Positions 25,890 to 33,749 of a stretch of DNA of 64,000 nt are shown here, one piece after another. The notes beneath the pieces are model-generated. The model searched no databases, was not told the DNA's origin, and saw nothing but the letters and a program-made list of their open reading frames with translations. This DNA is from Neolewinella persica DSM 23188. GTDB lineage: Bacteria; Bacteroidota; Bacteroidia; Chitinophagales; Saprospiraceae. Positions within the stretch are counted from its first letter, which is position 1. Each line of letters opens with the position of its first letter. The position numbers and the translations under genes were made by a program. The DNA lies in the NCBI RefSeq assembly GCF_000373105.1, contig NZ_KB890421.1, positions 1 to 64,000 of the forward strand, read 5' to 3'.

Positions 25890-26404
25890 GGAGTTGTAAT
25901 GTTTTGTGTTGCCAATATAATGGTTAATCAAGCAACTTGTTTCTTTTCTTCGATTAGTGTTTGCATTTACGCGATGATTGACTGGAATTCCAGTAGCCAT
26001 TAAGGTTATTCAGGCATTAAGTTTTTGGGGGCGGGGGCGCAGGTGCAGGGGATGGTTGAGGGCTTGCACCCCAGGGTGTCCAGTCTGATAGCAATCCTCC
26101 CCTACGTTTTTTAGTCTCGCAATGCTTCTAAACGATGAGAATACTCCGTCTACGTGGCATCCCGTCATACCTGCCTGCCGGCGGCCTACTTTTCATGGGA
26201 AAAGTAGCAAAACCCTTAGGCTGTGTCCCCGGCTGATCACAAATGCCGCCCCTACCTTGCACCCCGAACGCGAACTGGGCCGCAGGCTCTTGGAGCAGGT
26301 AACTCCGTAGGGTTGGCACCGTGGTACCATCCAAAATCGCTGCGCTCCCTTGAATGGATCGGGCTACAAGCCCTCAACCCGTTTTGCACCTGCGTCCGCG
26401 CCCC
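25890..26404. other. Gene-free stretch holding an inverted pair of dispersed elements
   Basis: 515 bp. Two extended element copies face each other at 26026-26068 and 26367-26405, both sharing the block GGTTGAGGGCTTG after the core. Between them are a palindrome CTACTTTTC-N4-GAAAAGTAG (26186-26207) and no convincing gene. The whole may be one mobile or hairpin-forming unit of about 380 bp. Confidence 0.6.
26026..26068 (+). repeat. Dispersed GC-rich element, left member of inverted pair
   Basis: Core GGGGGCGCAGGTGCA near 26032-26046, followed by GGTTGAGGGCTTGCA, the same extension as the copy at 26367-26405. Confidence 0.8.
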
Positions 26405-26405
26405 C
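26367..26405 (-). repeat. Dispersed GC-rich element, right member, touching a stop codon
   Basis: Read on the minus strand it begins immediately at the TAG of the strictosidine-synthase-like gene and runs GGGGCGCGGACGCAGGTGCA, then GGGTTGAGGGCTTG. Confidence 0.8.
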
Positions 26406-27457
26406 TATTCCGGTACTTGAATACGACCAATACCCGCCTCGTCCAAAGTGCCAAAATAGAGGTAATCTCCAACCCGTTCAATCGAACTGATGCTAGAGAA
26501 ATCCGGCGTTTTATTCATCCAGTCATGGACAATTGTGCCGGTTTCGTCCAGCGCCAAAATTCGATTCTCCTTTACCGGTTTCGGCAGGAAAGACTTGGGT
26601 AGTTTAGTGACCAGTCTTCGGGTCCAGGGCCGGGGCAGGATGAAGTCGTGCATGGAAGTCCGTGGGCTGATGAGCGTGACGTAAACCAGCCCGTCACTTC
26701 CCCGGCTGATGCCGTCGGGCCAGCCGGGAAGACCTTCAATGAATATTTCCGTACTTCCGGCCTTCGGCCCGGCCATCCAGTGTTTCTTAATACGAAAAGC
26801 ACCAGTTTCAGCTACAAGTACGTAAGCTTCGTTGGCATCGACGACGACACCGTTGGCGAAGTGTAAATGGTCCACCAGCCGTTCTGTTTCTCCGGTCGCT
26901 GGCAGGTAACGGTACAGTGCGCCATTGGGCCTCCCTTGCAGGATATCGTACTGCAAATCATCATCCCCATAGGCATCAGAAGCATCGGTGAAGTACACAT
27001 TTCCACTACCCGCCACATCGAGATAATCAATCAGCATAAAGGTGGTGTCGTTGAAGGAGTTAACGACTATTTCGTAGGTTCCTTGGCGTAAATCTACTTT
27101 CGCAAGTCCTTCATGCTCTACGGCTACCCAGGCCATACTATCTCCCATGACTTCCAGGCCGAGCGGCCTGCCTTTGAACTTTAGCACTTCCGTCAATCGA
27201 GATCCGCCATTAAGCGGGAATTTCTTCAACGTGCCATCCCGGTGACCGGCATAAAGGTGCCCCAGACCGTCAAAGGAGATGTCTTCGCAACCCTGGCAAA
27301 CCACGGGGAAGAGCACTTCTATTTTTCCCAGTTTTTCATTATCCGCCAGTTCCAGCTTCGGGAAATTTAACGCCACTGGATCAATTGGAGAGGGGGCCAG
27401 AATGAGGTAAAGGGCCAGTAGACCGAAAATCGATGGTGCAGCTTTTTTAATGGACAT
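26405..27457 (-). CDS. SMP-30/strictosidine synthase-like beta-propeller
   Basis: 350 residues. A hydrophobic N-terminal helix (FGLLALYLILAPSP) anchors or exports it. Repeated propeller strands follow: EDISFDGLGHLYAGHRDG, GNVYFTDASDAYG, FANGVVVDANEAYVLVAETG, GWPDGISRGSDGLVYV. The order matches strictosidine-synthase-like and lactonase/arylesterase proteins (APMAP type), which usually hydrolyse lactones or esters with a Ca ion. The substrate is unknown. The minus-strand sequence TACCTTTC lies 4 nt before the start, a near match to a -7 box. Confidence 0.82.
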   Translation of the reverse strand: MSIKKAAPSIFGLLALYLILAPSPIDPVALNFPKLELADNEKLGKIEVLFPVVCQGCEDISFDGLGHLYAGHRDGTLKKFPLNGGSRLTEVLKFKGRPLGLEVMGDSMAWVAVEHEGLAKVDLRQGTYEIVVNSFNDTTFMLIDYLDVAGSGNVYFTDASDAYGDDDLQYDILQGRPNGALYRYLPATGETERLVDHLHFANGVVVDANEAYVLVAETGAFRIKKHWMAGPKAGSTEIFIEGLPGWPDGISRGSDGLVYVTLISPRTSMHDFILPRPWTRRLVTKLPKSFLPKPVKENRILALDETGTIVHDWMNKTPDFSSISSIERVGDYLYFGTLDEAGIGRIQVPE

Positions 27458-27461
27458 TCGG

Positions 27462-27469
27462 GAAAGGTA
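27462..27469 (-). promoter_or_regulatory. Near-consensus -7 box adjacent to start codon
   Basis: TACCTTTC on the minus strand (TAnnTTTG with the last base changed), 4 nt upstream of the ATG at 27457. Confidence 0.3.
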
Positions 27470-27480
27470 GGGCTTATCCT

Positions 27481-28788
27481 TTAGTGCGTCACAAAAGTCA
27501 GGGTGTAAGGAACCAATCTGATTCCATTCTCCATCCGGTAACCGCTTCCAAGCGTGAACTGGTATTTCTTTCCGGGGTCCAGATTAACCTGATAGGTTAT
27601 CGACAGGCCATCTTCTGCGGTGGTCGCTCCCTCTATTTTGGGCACGTAGTCTTCTCCCAACGGTCCAAAATCAGTGTTTTTGAAGTAGGTGTTGAGGGGT
27701 TTTGAAAAATGGAACGTGATCTCCTTCAGGTTGGGGTCAACGTTTGTTGCGTTGTTCTCAAATTGGGATAGGTGCGTCACGCTTGGCCGCCTTGCTTCGT
27801 ATTGAGTTAGGTACTCGTTTACTGGTCGGTCAAAGTATCCAAGCTGGTCTACGAATTGATTGACGGTGGCTGGGTTGTTGTAATCCATTTCGACCAGATT
27901 TTTGATCGCCGCCTGTTTGTCCTGGGCTGCCTTATAGTACTGCTCCACCATATCGAAACCGATATAATACACAAGATCACGGATGCCGAATTGGTTATCT
28001 GCATCCCAGGTCCATTTGTCGAAGTATTCGGCGCCCATATCCCTGGCAAAGGCTGCTTTGACTTTAGCCTCGTTTGCTTTTCCATATGCGATGGCAGGGG
28101 TGGTGGATGCCTGTTCCAACGCCAGCGTAGCCATGAACTCCGGGACACCTTCAAAAATGGATTGGCCAAGTAGGTTGTAGCCCTGGCGACTAGGTTGTTG
28201 AGTATGCACAAATTCATGGGTGTTGAGGAATACCAGGTTCTCCATCGGGCTACTTTCCATGTAAGGTCGGAGGCCATCCATACGTTCAGGCCACTCACTC
28301 AGGTCAACTCCTGGCCCGGCGAGTGCCAGTTCAGTGCCTATAAGTAGTAGGCTGTCGACAATGGTCCCATTAGTCCGAAAACAACCTACGGTAAAGTAGA
28401 CTTCTGCGGGTAGTTGCTGCGGGTATATGGAGAAGAATTTTTCGCCCCCCTCCTTTATCTGACCTGCCAGATCAGGGGCTTTCAACATATTCTCCCGCAT
28501 CGAGCGCCAGAATTTCGGATAGGCGTTGATGCTCTGTCGGTACTCCTCTTTCGTGTAACGGCGGGCACCCATAATGGCGGCCAGGCCAGGAGTGCCAGGC
28601 GCGAAGAACTCCCTTTCAAGTATTTCGGCTTGTGAAGCACTATCGGGAGTTGACGTTACCAGGTCGTAGGCTTTCCAGAAGTTTTGGACATCAGAAGCTA
28701 CAACAGTGATTTCATTCTTGTTTTCATTTGAATTGCAAGCAGTAAAGAGGACTGAAAGAAGGAAGAGCGGAAAAGCATAGCGCTTCAT
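27481..28788 (-). CDS. GldB-like HExxH lipoprotein with C-terminal SbsA Ig-like domain
   Basis: 435 residues from the ATG at 28788, which gives a lipoprotein signal peptide with acceptor Cys18 (SVLFTAC). The central motif NTHEFVHTQQP (HEFVH) is a zinc-metallopeptidase HExxH; the surrounding sequence (IFEGVPEFMATLALEQ, VYYIGFDMVEQYYK) resembles DUF2268/gliding-motility GldB-type proteins, where the peptidase activity is unproven. The last 100 residues (LKEITFHFSKPLNTYFK, YQVNLDPGKKYQFTLG, PYTLTFVTH) form a bacterial Ig-like (SbsA/Big_5) domain. It should be anchored in an envelope membrane. GldB itself is a T9SS-linked protein, so a motility or secretion link is possible but not shown. Confidence 0.75.
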   Translation of the reverse strand: MKRYAFPLFLLSVLFTACNSNENKNEITVVASDVQNFWKAYDLVTSTPDSASQAEILEREFFAPGTPGLAAIMGARRYTKEEYRQSINAYPKFWRSMRENMLKAPDLAGQIKEGGEKFFSIYPQQLPAEVYFTVGCFRTNGTIVDSLLLIGTELALAGPGVDLSEWPERMDGLRPYMESSPMENLVFLNTHEFVHTQQPSRQGYNLLGQSIFEGVPEFMATLALEQASTTPAIAYGKANEAKVKAAFARDMGAEYFDKWTWDADNQFGIRDLVYYIGFDMVEQYYKAAQDKQAAIKNLVEMDYNNPATVNQFVDQLGYFDRPVNEYLTQYEARRPSVTHLSQFENNATNVDPNLKEITFHFSKPLNTYFKNTDFGPLGEDYVPKIEGATTAEDGLSITYQVNLDPGKKYQFTLGSGYRMENGIRLVPYTLTFVTH

Positions 28789-28894
28789 ACAGATGAACTT
28801 TGGGTGATCATAATGCAAAATAGATACTTATTACCAGCCAGCATCAAAGGATGGATAGGCAACGCCAGTAGAGACTTGGTTTGAATTCATTCCG

Positions 28895-28924
28895 TTGCAC
28901 TTTATCAACGTAAATGTAACTTTT
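28895..28924 (+). promoter_or_regulatory. Candidate Bacteroidota-type promoter
   Basis: TTG (28895-28897), 19-nt spacer, TAACTTTT (28917-28924): one base off the TTG-N19-TAnnTTTG pattern. It would start transcription about 55 nt before the serine hydrolase gene at 28988. Confidence 0.4.
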
Positions 28925-28987
28925 TAAGCAGTGTACGCGTGGCTTATTTGAGTATCCTTTAGAAATCACTCCAACGACCAATTCAAG

Positions 28988-30100
28988 ATGAAACACACGT
29001 GTCCGTTTATTTTATTTCCCCTCCTGATGTTTCCGCTGCTTTTCCAGGCCCAGTCTAGGAATAGGATTGTTCTAGATCACCTGAAAAGCGAAATGCGGGA
29101 ACATAAAATCCCTGGCCTTCAACTAACTGTCATTAAAGAGAACAAGCAAATTTTGTCTAAAGCATTAGGCAAGGCCAATGTCCCCTTCGCTGTAAAAGCA
29201 GACAATAACAACATCTTTTCTATCAACTCCATTGCTAAGGTATTCGCCTCGGTAGCCATTCTGCAGTTGGTTGAACGAGGTGATCTTGATCTTGATAAGC
29301 CGATCAGGAATTATCTGGATGATCTGCCCCTTAACTGGCAAAGCGTGACTCTGATCCAACTACTCAGTCACACCTCCGGCCTGCCTGACGTCGAAGACCC
29401 GGAACGAGACGAGCTCGTCGGTGGCCAGGGGCAGGATTCTGCCTGGATACTGGTACGACAAATGCCCCTGCAGTTTCAGGCGGGTGAAAGTTTTAGCTAC
29501 AACGCTACCAATTATGGTTTGCTGCAAAAGATAATTGAGCGGTACGGTGAAGTATCCTTTGAGGCGTTCGTCCGGGAGCACCAATTCAAGGTGGCGGGCA
29601 TGGCATATACCTCCTTCGGAAACTCTTTCGAAGTAGCTGCTAACAAAAGCCCAACCTATTGTTACTATTACTTTGATGCGGCGGTAGGCAACTACGTAGA
29701 AGGCAAACAGCTACTGGAAGTAAGCGAAAAATTTCCGACCAGCCTTCGTGCCGACGCAGGTGCATTCAGCACCGCCGAAGACCTCGCCAAATGGATCATC
29801 GCGTTGCAAACAGGTAAGCTCCTGAAAAGCAAAGAGAGTATTGCTCAACTGTGGGAACCGGTACCGTTGAATAACGGTACTTACGATGGGTTTGGCGGCC
29901 TACTGAATGCTTACGCTCTAGGCTGGCCGGTCATCAGGCGGGAGGAGCATCCCGGGGTAGCCCCCATTGGCGGCGGGCGGGCCGCATTCATTATTTATCC
30001 AGAGGATAAACTGGCGATTGTTTTGCTGACCAATCTTTCGGGCGCTTCGCCCGAAGAAATAATTGAGGAGATCGCCAAGGTTTATTTAGCCGCTCACTAG
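28988..30100 (+). CDS. Beta-lactamase-fold serine hydrolase
   Basis: 370 residues with signal peptide 1-21. The SxxK nucleophile motif is SIAK at 81-84, and the following segments (LQLVERGDLDLDKPIRNYLDDLP, LIQLLSHTSGLPD) are typical of class C beta-lactamase-like/PBP4*-type hydrolases. The second motif, normally YxN, reads YNATNYGLL: the catalytic Tyr is kept but the Ser and Asn positions are changed. The KTG-equivalent box is a Gly-rich PIGGGRAAF. The family cleaves peptides or esters in the periplasm; the substrate is unknown. Alone on its strand, with a plausible promoter of its own. Confidence 0.85.
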   Translation: MKHTCPFILFPLLMFPLLFQAQSRNRIVLDHLKSEMREHKIPGLQLTVIKENKQILSKALGKANVPFAVKADNNNIFSINSIAKVFASVAILQLVERGDLDLDKPIRNYLDDLPLNWQSVTLIQLLSHTSGLPDVEDPERDELVGGQGQDSAWILVRQMPLQFQAGESFSYNATNYGLLQKIIERYGEVSFEAFVREHQFKVAGMAYTSFGNSFEVAANKSPTYCYYYFDAAVGNYVEGKQLLEVSEKFPTSLRADAGAFSTAEDLAKWIIALQTGKLLKSKESIAQLWEPVPLNNGTYDGFGGLLNAYALGWPVIRREEHPGVAPIGGGRAAFIIYPEDKLAIVLLTNLSGASPEEIIEEIAKVYLAAH

Positions 30101-30107
30101 GTGCAAA

Positions 30108-31313
30108 TCACTCCGCCCCCTTCAAAATCATCCATCCCCCTCTTTCCTCCTCAGTAAACAAGCGAAAACTATCCCCATAGGGTCGCTCCAATACTTCAGA
30201 ACGTTGGGTACCCAAATACCCGACTACCGTAACCCGGACGGATGCGTGCTGCTCCACATCCGGGTAAATTTCGACGGAGCCAGCCCTCGGCATGTAGATC
30301 AGGTAGTTTCCTTCACCGTCGGTAGCGCCGGAGGCCTGGGTTTCGACACCACCGAATAGATCGGGGGCAGGACTAAGGTCCTTGAAAGTAAAGAATCGCT
30401 CCACTACCCTGATTCCCCGGATACTCGCCAGGGCAAGACCGTTAATCCCATTACCATTCGGTGGAGCGGGGTGGGCCACAACCGGCTGGCCGCTCAGGAC
30501 TGTTTGGTTGAAGGTGGCAATGTCCATTCGTTGTGGCTCGGCAATACCGACGTTGATGTTAACCCGCTTGCCCATTTCTTCGGCCTTAGCTTCAGTATAT
30601 TTTCCCCAGTAGACCATCCAGGGGATGTGGAGGTTAGAAGGGACGACATAGTTGTAAATAACGTTGTTGAAATGAGCAGTCCTGGCCAGCAATTGGTCAA
30701 CAAAGGCTTCCTGAAATGGACGAATAAAACGATAATCGTTTAGGTAAAGCATCGCTCCGGGAACTGTTTGGAAGAAAGGATTTTCTCCAGGGAGAAAGTC
30801 CTTACTTAAAGGGTTTCCGTCATAGTTGATTTCTGAACCAGGACGGGTCCAGGCATTCATGTTCCAATTAGCTTTAGTGGCGTTAGGAAAGTCCCAGACG
30901 ACGATCTCAACCGCCACGCCGAGGTTTTCCGCATAACTGATCATATCCGACAGTTGGTCCCAGTATTCTTCCCTGTATTCAAGTAAGTTGAAAAATGCGG
31001 TACTGTCGGTCCAGACAAAAGGCGTCATTTCCCCATCGTCCAGCGTACGAAGGGTGCAGCGGAGGTAGTTCCCCCCGGTTTTTTGTAATACGGCAATTTC
31101 TCCCCTGAAATTGTCTTCTAAGAACAGCGCTTCACTGCTGCTGCCGCCGAGCAATAATTCCGGGGTTTTACCATCCCAGGTCCAGTAATTAGGGTCTTCC
31201 TCCCAGGGTTGAAGTTGGCCGGTAGGGCTGGCGGTGACGGTTAGTTGGCCGGGGTTACCGCAGCCAGACGCAAGGGCCAGCCACAGGCCAGCAAGTAAGG
31301 GGAGAAATTTCAT
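30108..31313 (-). CDS. Lipoprotein with glycoside-hydrolase-like TIM barrel
   Basis: 401 residues. Lipoprotein signal with acceptor Cys18 (LALASGC). The mature protein starts with PNYWTWDGKTPELLLGGSSSEALF, the opening strand of apiosidase/DUF4038/GH5-like barrels, followed by GGNYLRCTLR and a helix-strand pattern (LLEYREEYWDQLSDMISYAENLGVAVEIVVWDFPNA ends a barrel strand). The C-terminus (GNYLIYMPRAGSVEIYP) looks like a small beta-sandwich cap. Likely a carbohydrate-active enzyme of the envelope; the exact family and substrate are uncertain, and catalytic acids cannot be assigned with confidence. Confidence 0.6.
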   Translation of the reverse strand: MKFLPLLAGLWLALASGCGNPGQLTVTASPTGQLQPWEEDPNYWTWDGKTPELLLGGSSSEALFLEDNFRGEIAVLQKTGGNYLRCTLRTLDDGEMTPFVWTDSTAFFNLLEYREEYWDQLSDMISYAENLGVAVEIVVWDFPNATKANWNMNAWTRPGSEINYDGNPLSKDFLPGENPFFQTVPGAMLYLNDYRFIRPFQEAFVDQLLARTAHFNNVIYNYVVPSNLHIPWMVYWGKYTEAKAEEMGKRVNINVGIAEPQRMDIATFNQTVLSGQPVVAHPAPPNGNGINGLALASIRGIRVVERFFTFKDLSPAPDLFGGVETQASGATDGEGNYLIYMPRAGSVEIYPDVEQHASVRVTVVGYLGTQRSEVLERPYGDSFRLFTEEERGGWMILKGAE

Positions 31314-31505
31314 TGCCGGTAGGATGAATTTATTTGCGGGTTTGGCGGGTGAGATATGTGATGTGTGATTGGCGATACTTGATATTTGATTCGGCTACCG
31401 CAAGAAGGATGTTCGCTTCGCCCTTACGGTTGAACCGGTCTGAATTAACTCATGACAAGGGTTTTGTAGCCCGCTTCCTGATCGCTGAACTCTGAGGAAT
31501 GCTCC
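31314..31505. other. Intergenic stretch leading into a heptad array
   Basis: 192 bp upstream of the TIM-barrel lipoprotein gene and before the array at 31506. It should carry that gene's promoter. I see no RNA gene or clear promoter pair. Confidence 0.4.
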
Positions 31506-31624
31506 CTGAAACCTGAGTCCTGAAACCTGGAACCTGACCCCTGAAACCTGGAACCTGACCCCTGACCCCTGGAACCTGAAACCTGACCCCTGAGTCCTGG
31601 AACCTGAAACCTGAAACCTGCCCC
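31506..31624. repeat. 17-unit heptad array (CTGNNNC) ending at a stop codon
   Basis: Seventeen consecutive 7-mers that all begin CTG and end C; the commonest are CTGAAAC, CTGGAAC and CTGACCC. The array ends exactly at the reverse-strand stop codon of the ggt gene (31625). Confidence 0.9.
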
Positions 31625-33319
31625 CTAATACCCCGCCACGTCGTCATCCGCATTGCGCTCATCTGCTGCGGCCACTAAAGTGCCGTCTGGTAAGCGCTGG
31701 AGCGCTTTTATTACGGCCATAGAATTTACTTCCCGTAAGGTATAGCCCATCTCGATCAGCTCTTCCTTTACACCGTTACCCAGCGCAGCTTTTTCGTGAA
31801 CGATCACGTCTGGTAGCCATTGGTGATGAAAGCGGGGTGCATTGACGGCATCGGCCAGGGGCATTCCGTATTCTACCACGTTCAGGAAGGTTTGCAGGAC
31901 GGCCGTGATAATGGTGGAGCCACCGGGGGCACCCAAAACCATGAATATTTCTCCATCTTTCTCCACGATCGTGGGCGTCATACTCGATAACATTCGTTTA
32001 CCTGGATGAATAGCGTTGGCTTCTTTGCCCACCAGGCCGAACATATTCGGTACGCCAGGCTTCGCACTGAAGTCATCCATTTCGTTGTTCAGGAAGAAAC
32101 CTGCACCGTCAACCATGACTTTGCTGCCAAAATTACCGTTCAGGGTGGTGGTAATGGATACGGCGTTGCCTTCAGCGTCGATGATGCTGATATGGGTTGT
32201 TTCATAGCTTTCGCGGATGGTGGCCAGTCCGGCCCCGATAAAGTCAGAGGAACCGGCAGAGTCGGGGCGGTAGTCTGCCATCCGCCCAGCGAGGTAGTCG
32301 TCATTGAGCAGGGAGTCGATGGGTACGTGGTAGTAATCGCTGTCGCCCAGGTATTCCGCCCGATCGGCGTAGGCCCGGCGCATCACTTCCACGGTCAGTT
32401 GGGCGCTTGCAGTGGACTGAAAACCGAGATCCGAAAGTGGGAAAGGTTCCAGCATCTCCACCATCTGCGCCAGCGCCACGCCACCACTGCTGCTGGGCGG
32501 CATCGAGAGGATGGAATATTCTTTATATTCTTTTCGAATGGGCGTGCGCCAGGAAACCTCATAATCGGCCAGGTCTTTTTTAGTGATCAACCCGCCACCA
32601 GATTTCATTTCTTCCACGAATAGTTCGGCAGTCTTTCCCTGGTAAAACCCGGCTTTGCCCTTTTCCTTGATACGGGTTAATGTTCCCGCCAGGTTAAGTT
32701 GCTTTAGCAACTGGCCTTCCACCATCGTTGAGTCAGAAAACGGAGTAGTAGTATTAAACGCTTTGAAATCAGTGTGGTATCGCTTAAGGCGGTTGACCTC
32801 GGCCTGGCTGATCCGGTATCCGGTTTGAGCAAGCTTAATGGCCGGAGCAACCAGTTCTGCCCAAGGTTTGCTACCATACTTTTTGTGCATCGCTTCAATA
32901 CCAGCCACTGTTCCGGGTACGCCAACGGCAAGGTGGCCACGGGTGCTTAGGCCGGGAATTACATCGCCTTCTTCATCAAGATACATGTCTCGGCTAGCGG
33001 CCGCCGGTGCCCGCTCACGGTAGTCGAGCGCGTCGGTATTGCCGTCTTTATCGCGATATACCAGAAAGCCGCCGCCACCGATGTTACCCGCGCGGGGGTA
33101 AACGACTGCCATGGCGAACTGCATGGCTACCGCTGCATCTATGGCATTTCCACCGTTTTTGAGTACCTCTAGTCCAACTTCCGTCGCTTTCGGGTGAGGC
33201 CCCGAGATAGCCGCCTTCGAAAACGATCCGGTCTTTTCGGCTACGTAATCAATTTTTATTTCCTGGCGACAACCAGTCAGAAAAAGGCTGGCCGTGAGGC
33301 AGAGTAGAAGGAGACGCAT
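31625..33319 (-). CDS. ggt: Gamma-glutamyltransferase
   Basis: 564 residues. Lipoprotein-type signal peptide with acceptor Cys17 (LFLTGC). The enzyme is made as a precursor that self-cleaves at a Thr; the site is visible as ETTHISIIDAEGNAVS with the nucleophile Thr375. The family motifs GGNAIDAAVA, NIGGGGFLVYR, GVPGTVAG, MPPSSSGGVALAQMVE and LSSMTPTIVEKDG are present. GGT hydrolyses or transfers the gamma-glutamyl group of glutathione and related peptides in the periplasm. Heptad array at the stop codon; 430 bp of gene-free DNA precedes it. Confidence 0.94.
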   Translation of the reverse strand: MRLLLLCLTASLFLTGCRQEIKIDYVAEKTGSFSKAAISGPHPKATEVGLEVLKNGGNAIDAAVAMQFAMAVVYPRAGNIGGGGFLVYRDKDGNTDALDYRERAPAAASRDMYLDEEGDVIPGLSTRGHLAVGVPGTVAGIEAMHKKYGSKPWAELVAPAIKLAQTGYRISQAEVNRLKRYHTDFKAFNTTTPFSDSTMVEGQLLKQLNLAGTLTRIKEKGKAGFYQGKTAELFVEEMKSGGGLITKKDLADYEVSWRTPIRKEYKEYSILSMPPSSSGGVALAQMVEMLEPFPLSDLGFQSTASAQLTVEVMRRAYADRAEYLGDSDYYHVPIDSLLNDDYLAGRMADYRPDSAGSSDFIGAGLATIRESYETTHISIIDAEGNAVSITTTLNGNFGSKVMVDGAGFFLNNEMDDFSAKPGVPNMFGLVGKEANAIHPGKRMLSSMTPTIVEKDGEIFMVLGAPGGSTIITAVLQTFLNVVEYGMPLADAVNAPRFHHQWLPDVIVHEKAALGNGVKEELIEMGYTLREVNSMAVIKALQRLPDGTLVAAADERNADDDVAGY

Positions 33320-33749
33320 TTATGGATATTTCGTTGAGGGGGGAAGGTAGTAACTGTTTGACTAACCGACTGATTGAATTGAGCGCCTTTGGCGCGATCC
33401 GGGGGAGTAAAAGTCGCGCCGTTAACGTCGTATTTTTACACAAATTGAAGCATTTCGGCCCGAACTCCCACGGGGCACCTTCAGGGAACGAGGTGTTATT
33501 GGCGCGCGCGACTCGCTAAGGTCTCCTTAGCGTCGGCTAAACTCCGAAGCGAAGCGGAAGGGTTGGTTGCAGGAGGGCGTCCGAACGCAACCACCATCAG
33601 CTAGTGTATCTCGTTATATACACGATCGCGTCACAGACGCTCAACCCTCCGGTGAAATTTGCTATATTGTGATAGGCAAAGGAAGATTTATTCCGTCATT
33701 ACCAAGTTGCCCGTACTAACCCATTCGATCAAAACCAAAAAACCAAATA
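33320..33749. other. Gene-free stretch between divergent ggt and M28 peptidase genes
   Basis: 430 bp. It contains several mini-palindromes (GCGCC-N3-GGCGC near 33386, CTAAGG-N3-CCTTAG near 33518) and GC-rich short repeats of the CGAAGCG kind, but no convincing gene. It should hold the promoters of both flanking genes; I could not place them. Confidence 0.45.

Noticed and set aside
26122-26310. Short frame between the inverted element pair
   Set aside because: No recognisable protein; repeats and palindromes dominate the DNA.
29750-29775. GACGCAGGTGCA in the serine hydrolase gene
   Set aside because: Only the right half of the core matches, and the residues (ADAGA) are family-like.
31506-31624. 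Possible CRISPR array
   Set aside because: Units are 7 bp with no spacers; it is a simple tandem array.
32994-33015. GCGGCCGCCGGTGCCC in ggt, similar to the element
   Set aside because: Two or more mismatches in the core, and the encoded Ala-rich stretch is conserved in gamma-glutamyltransferases.
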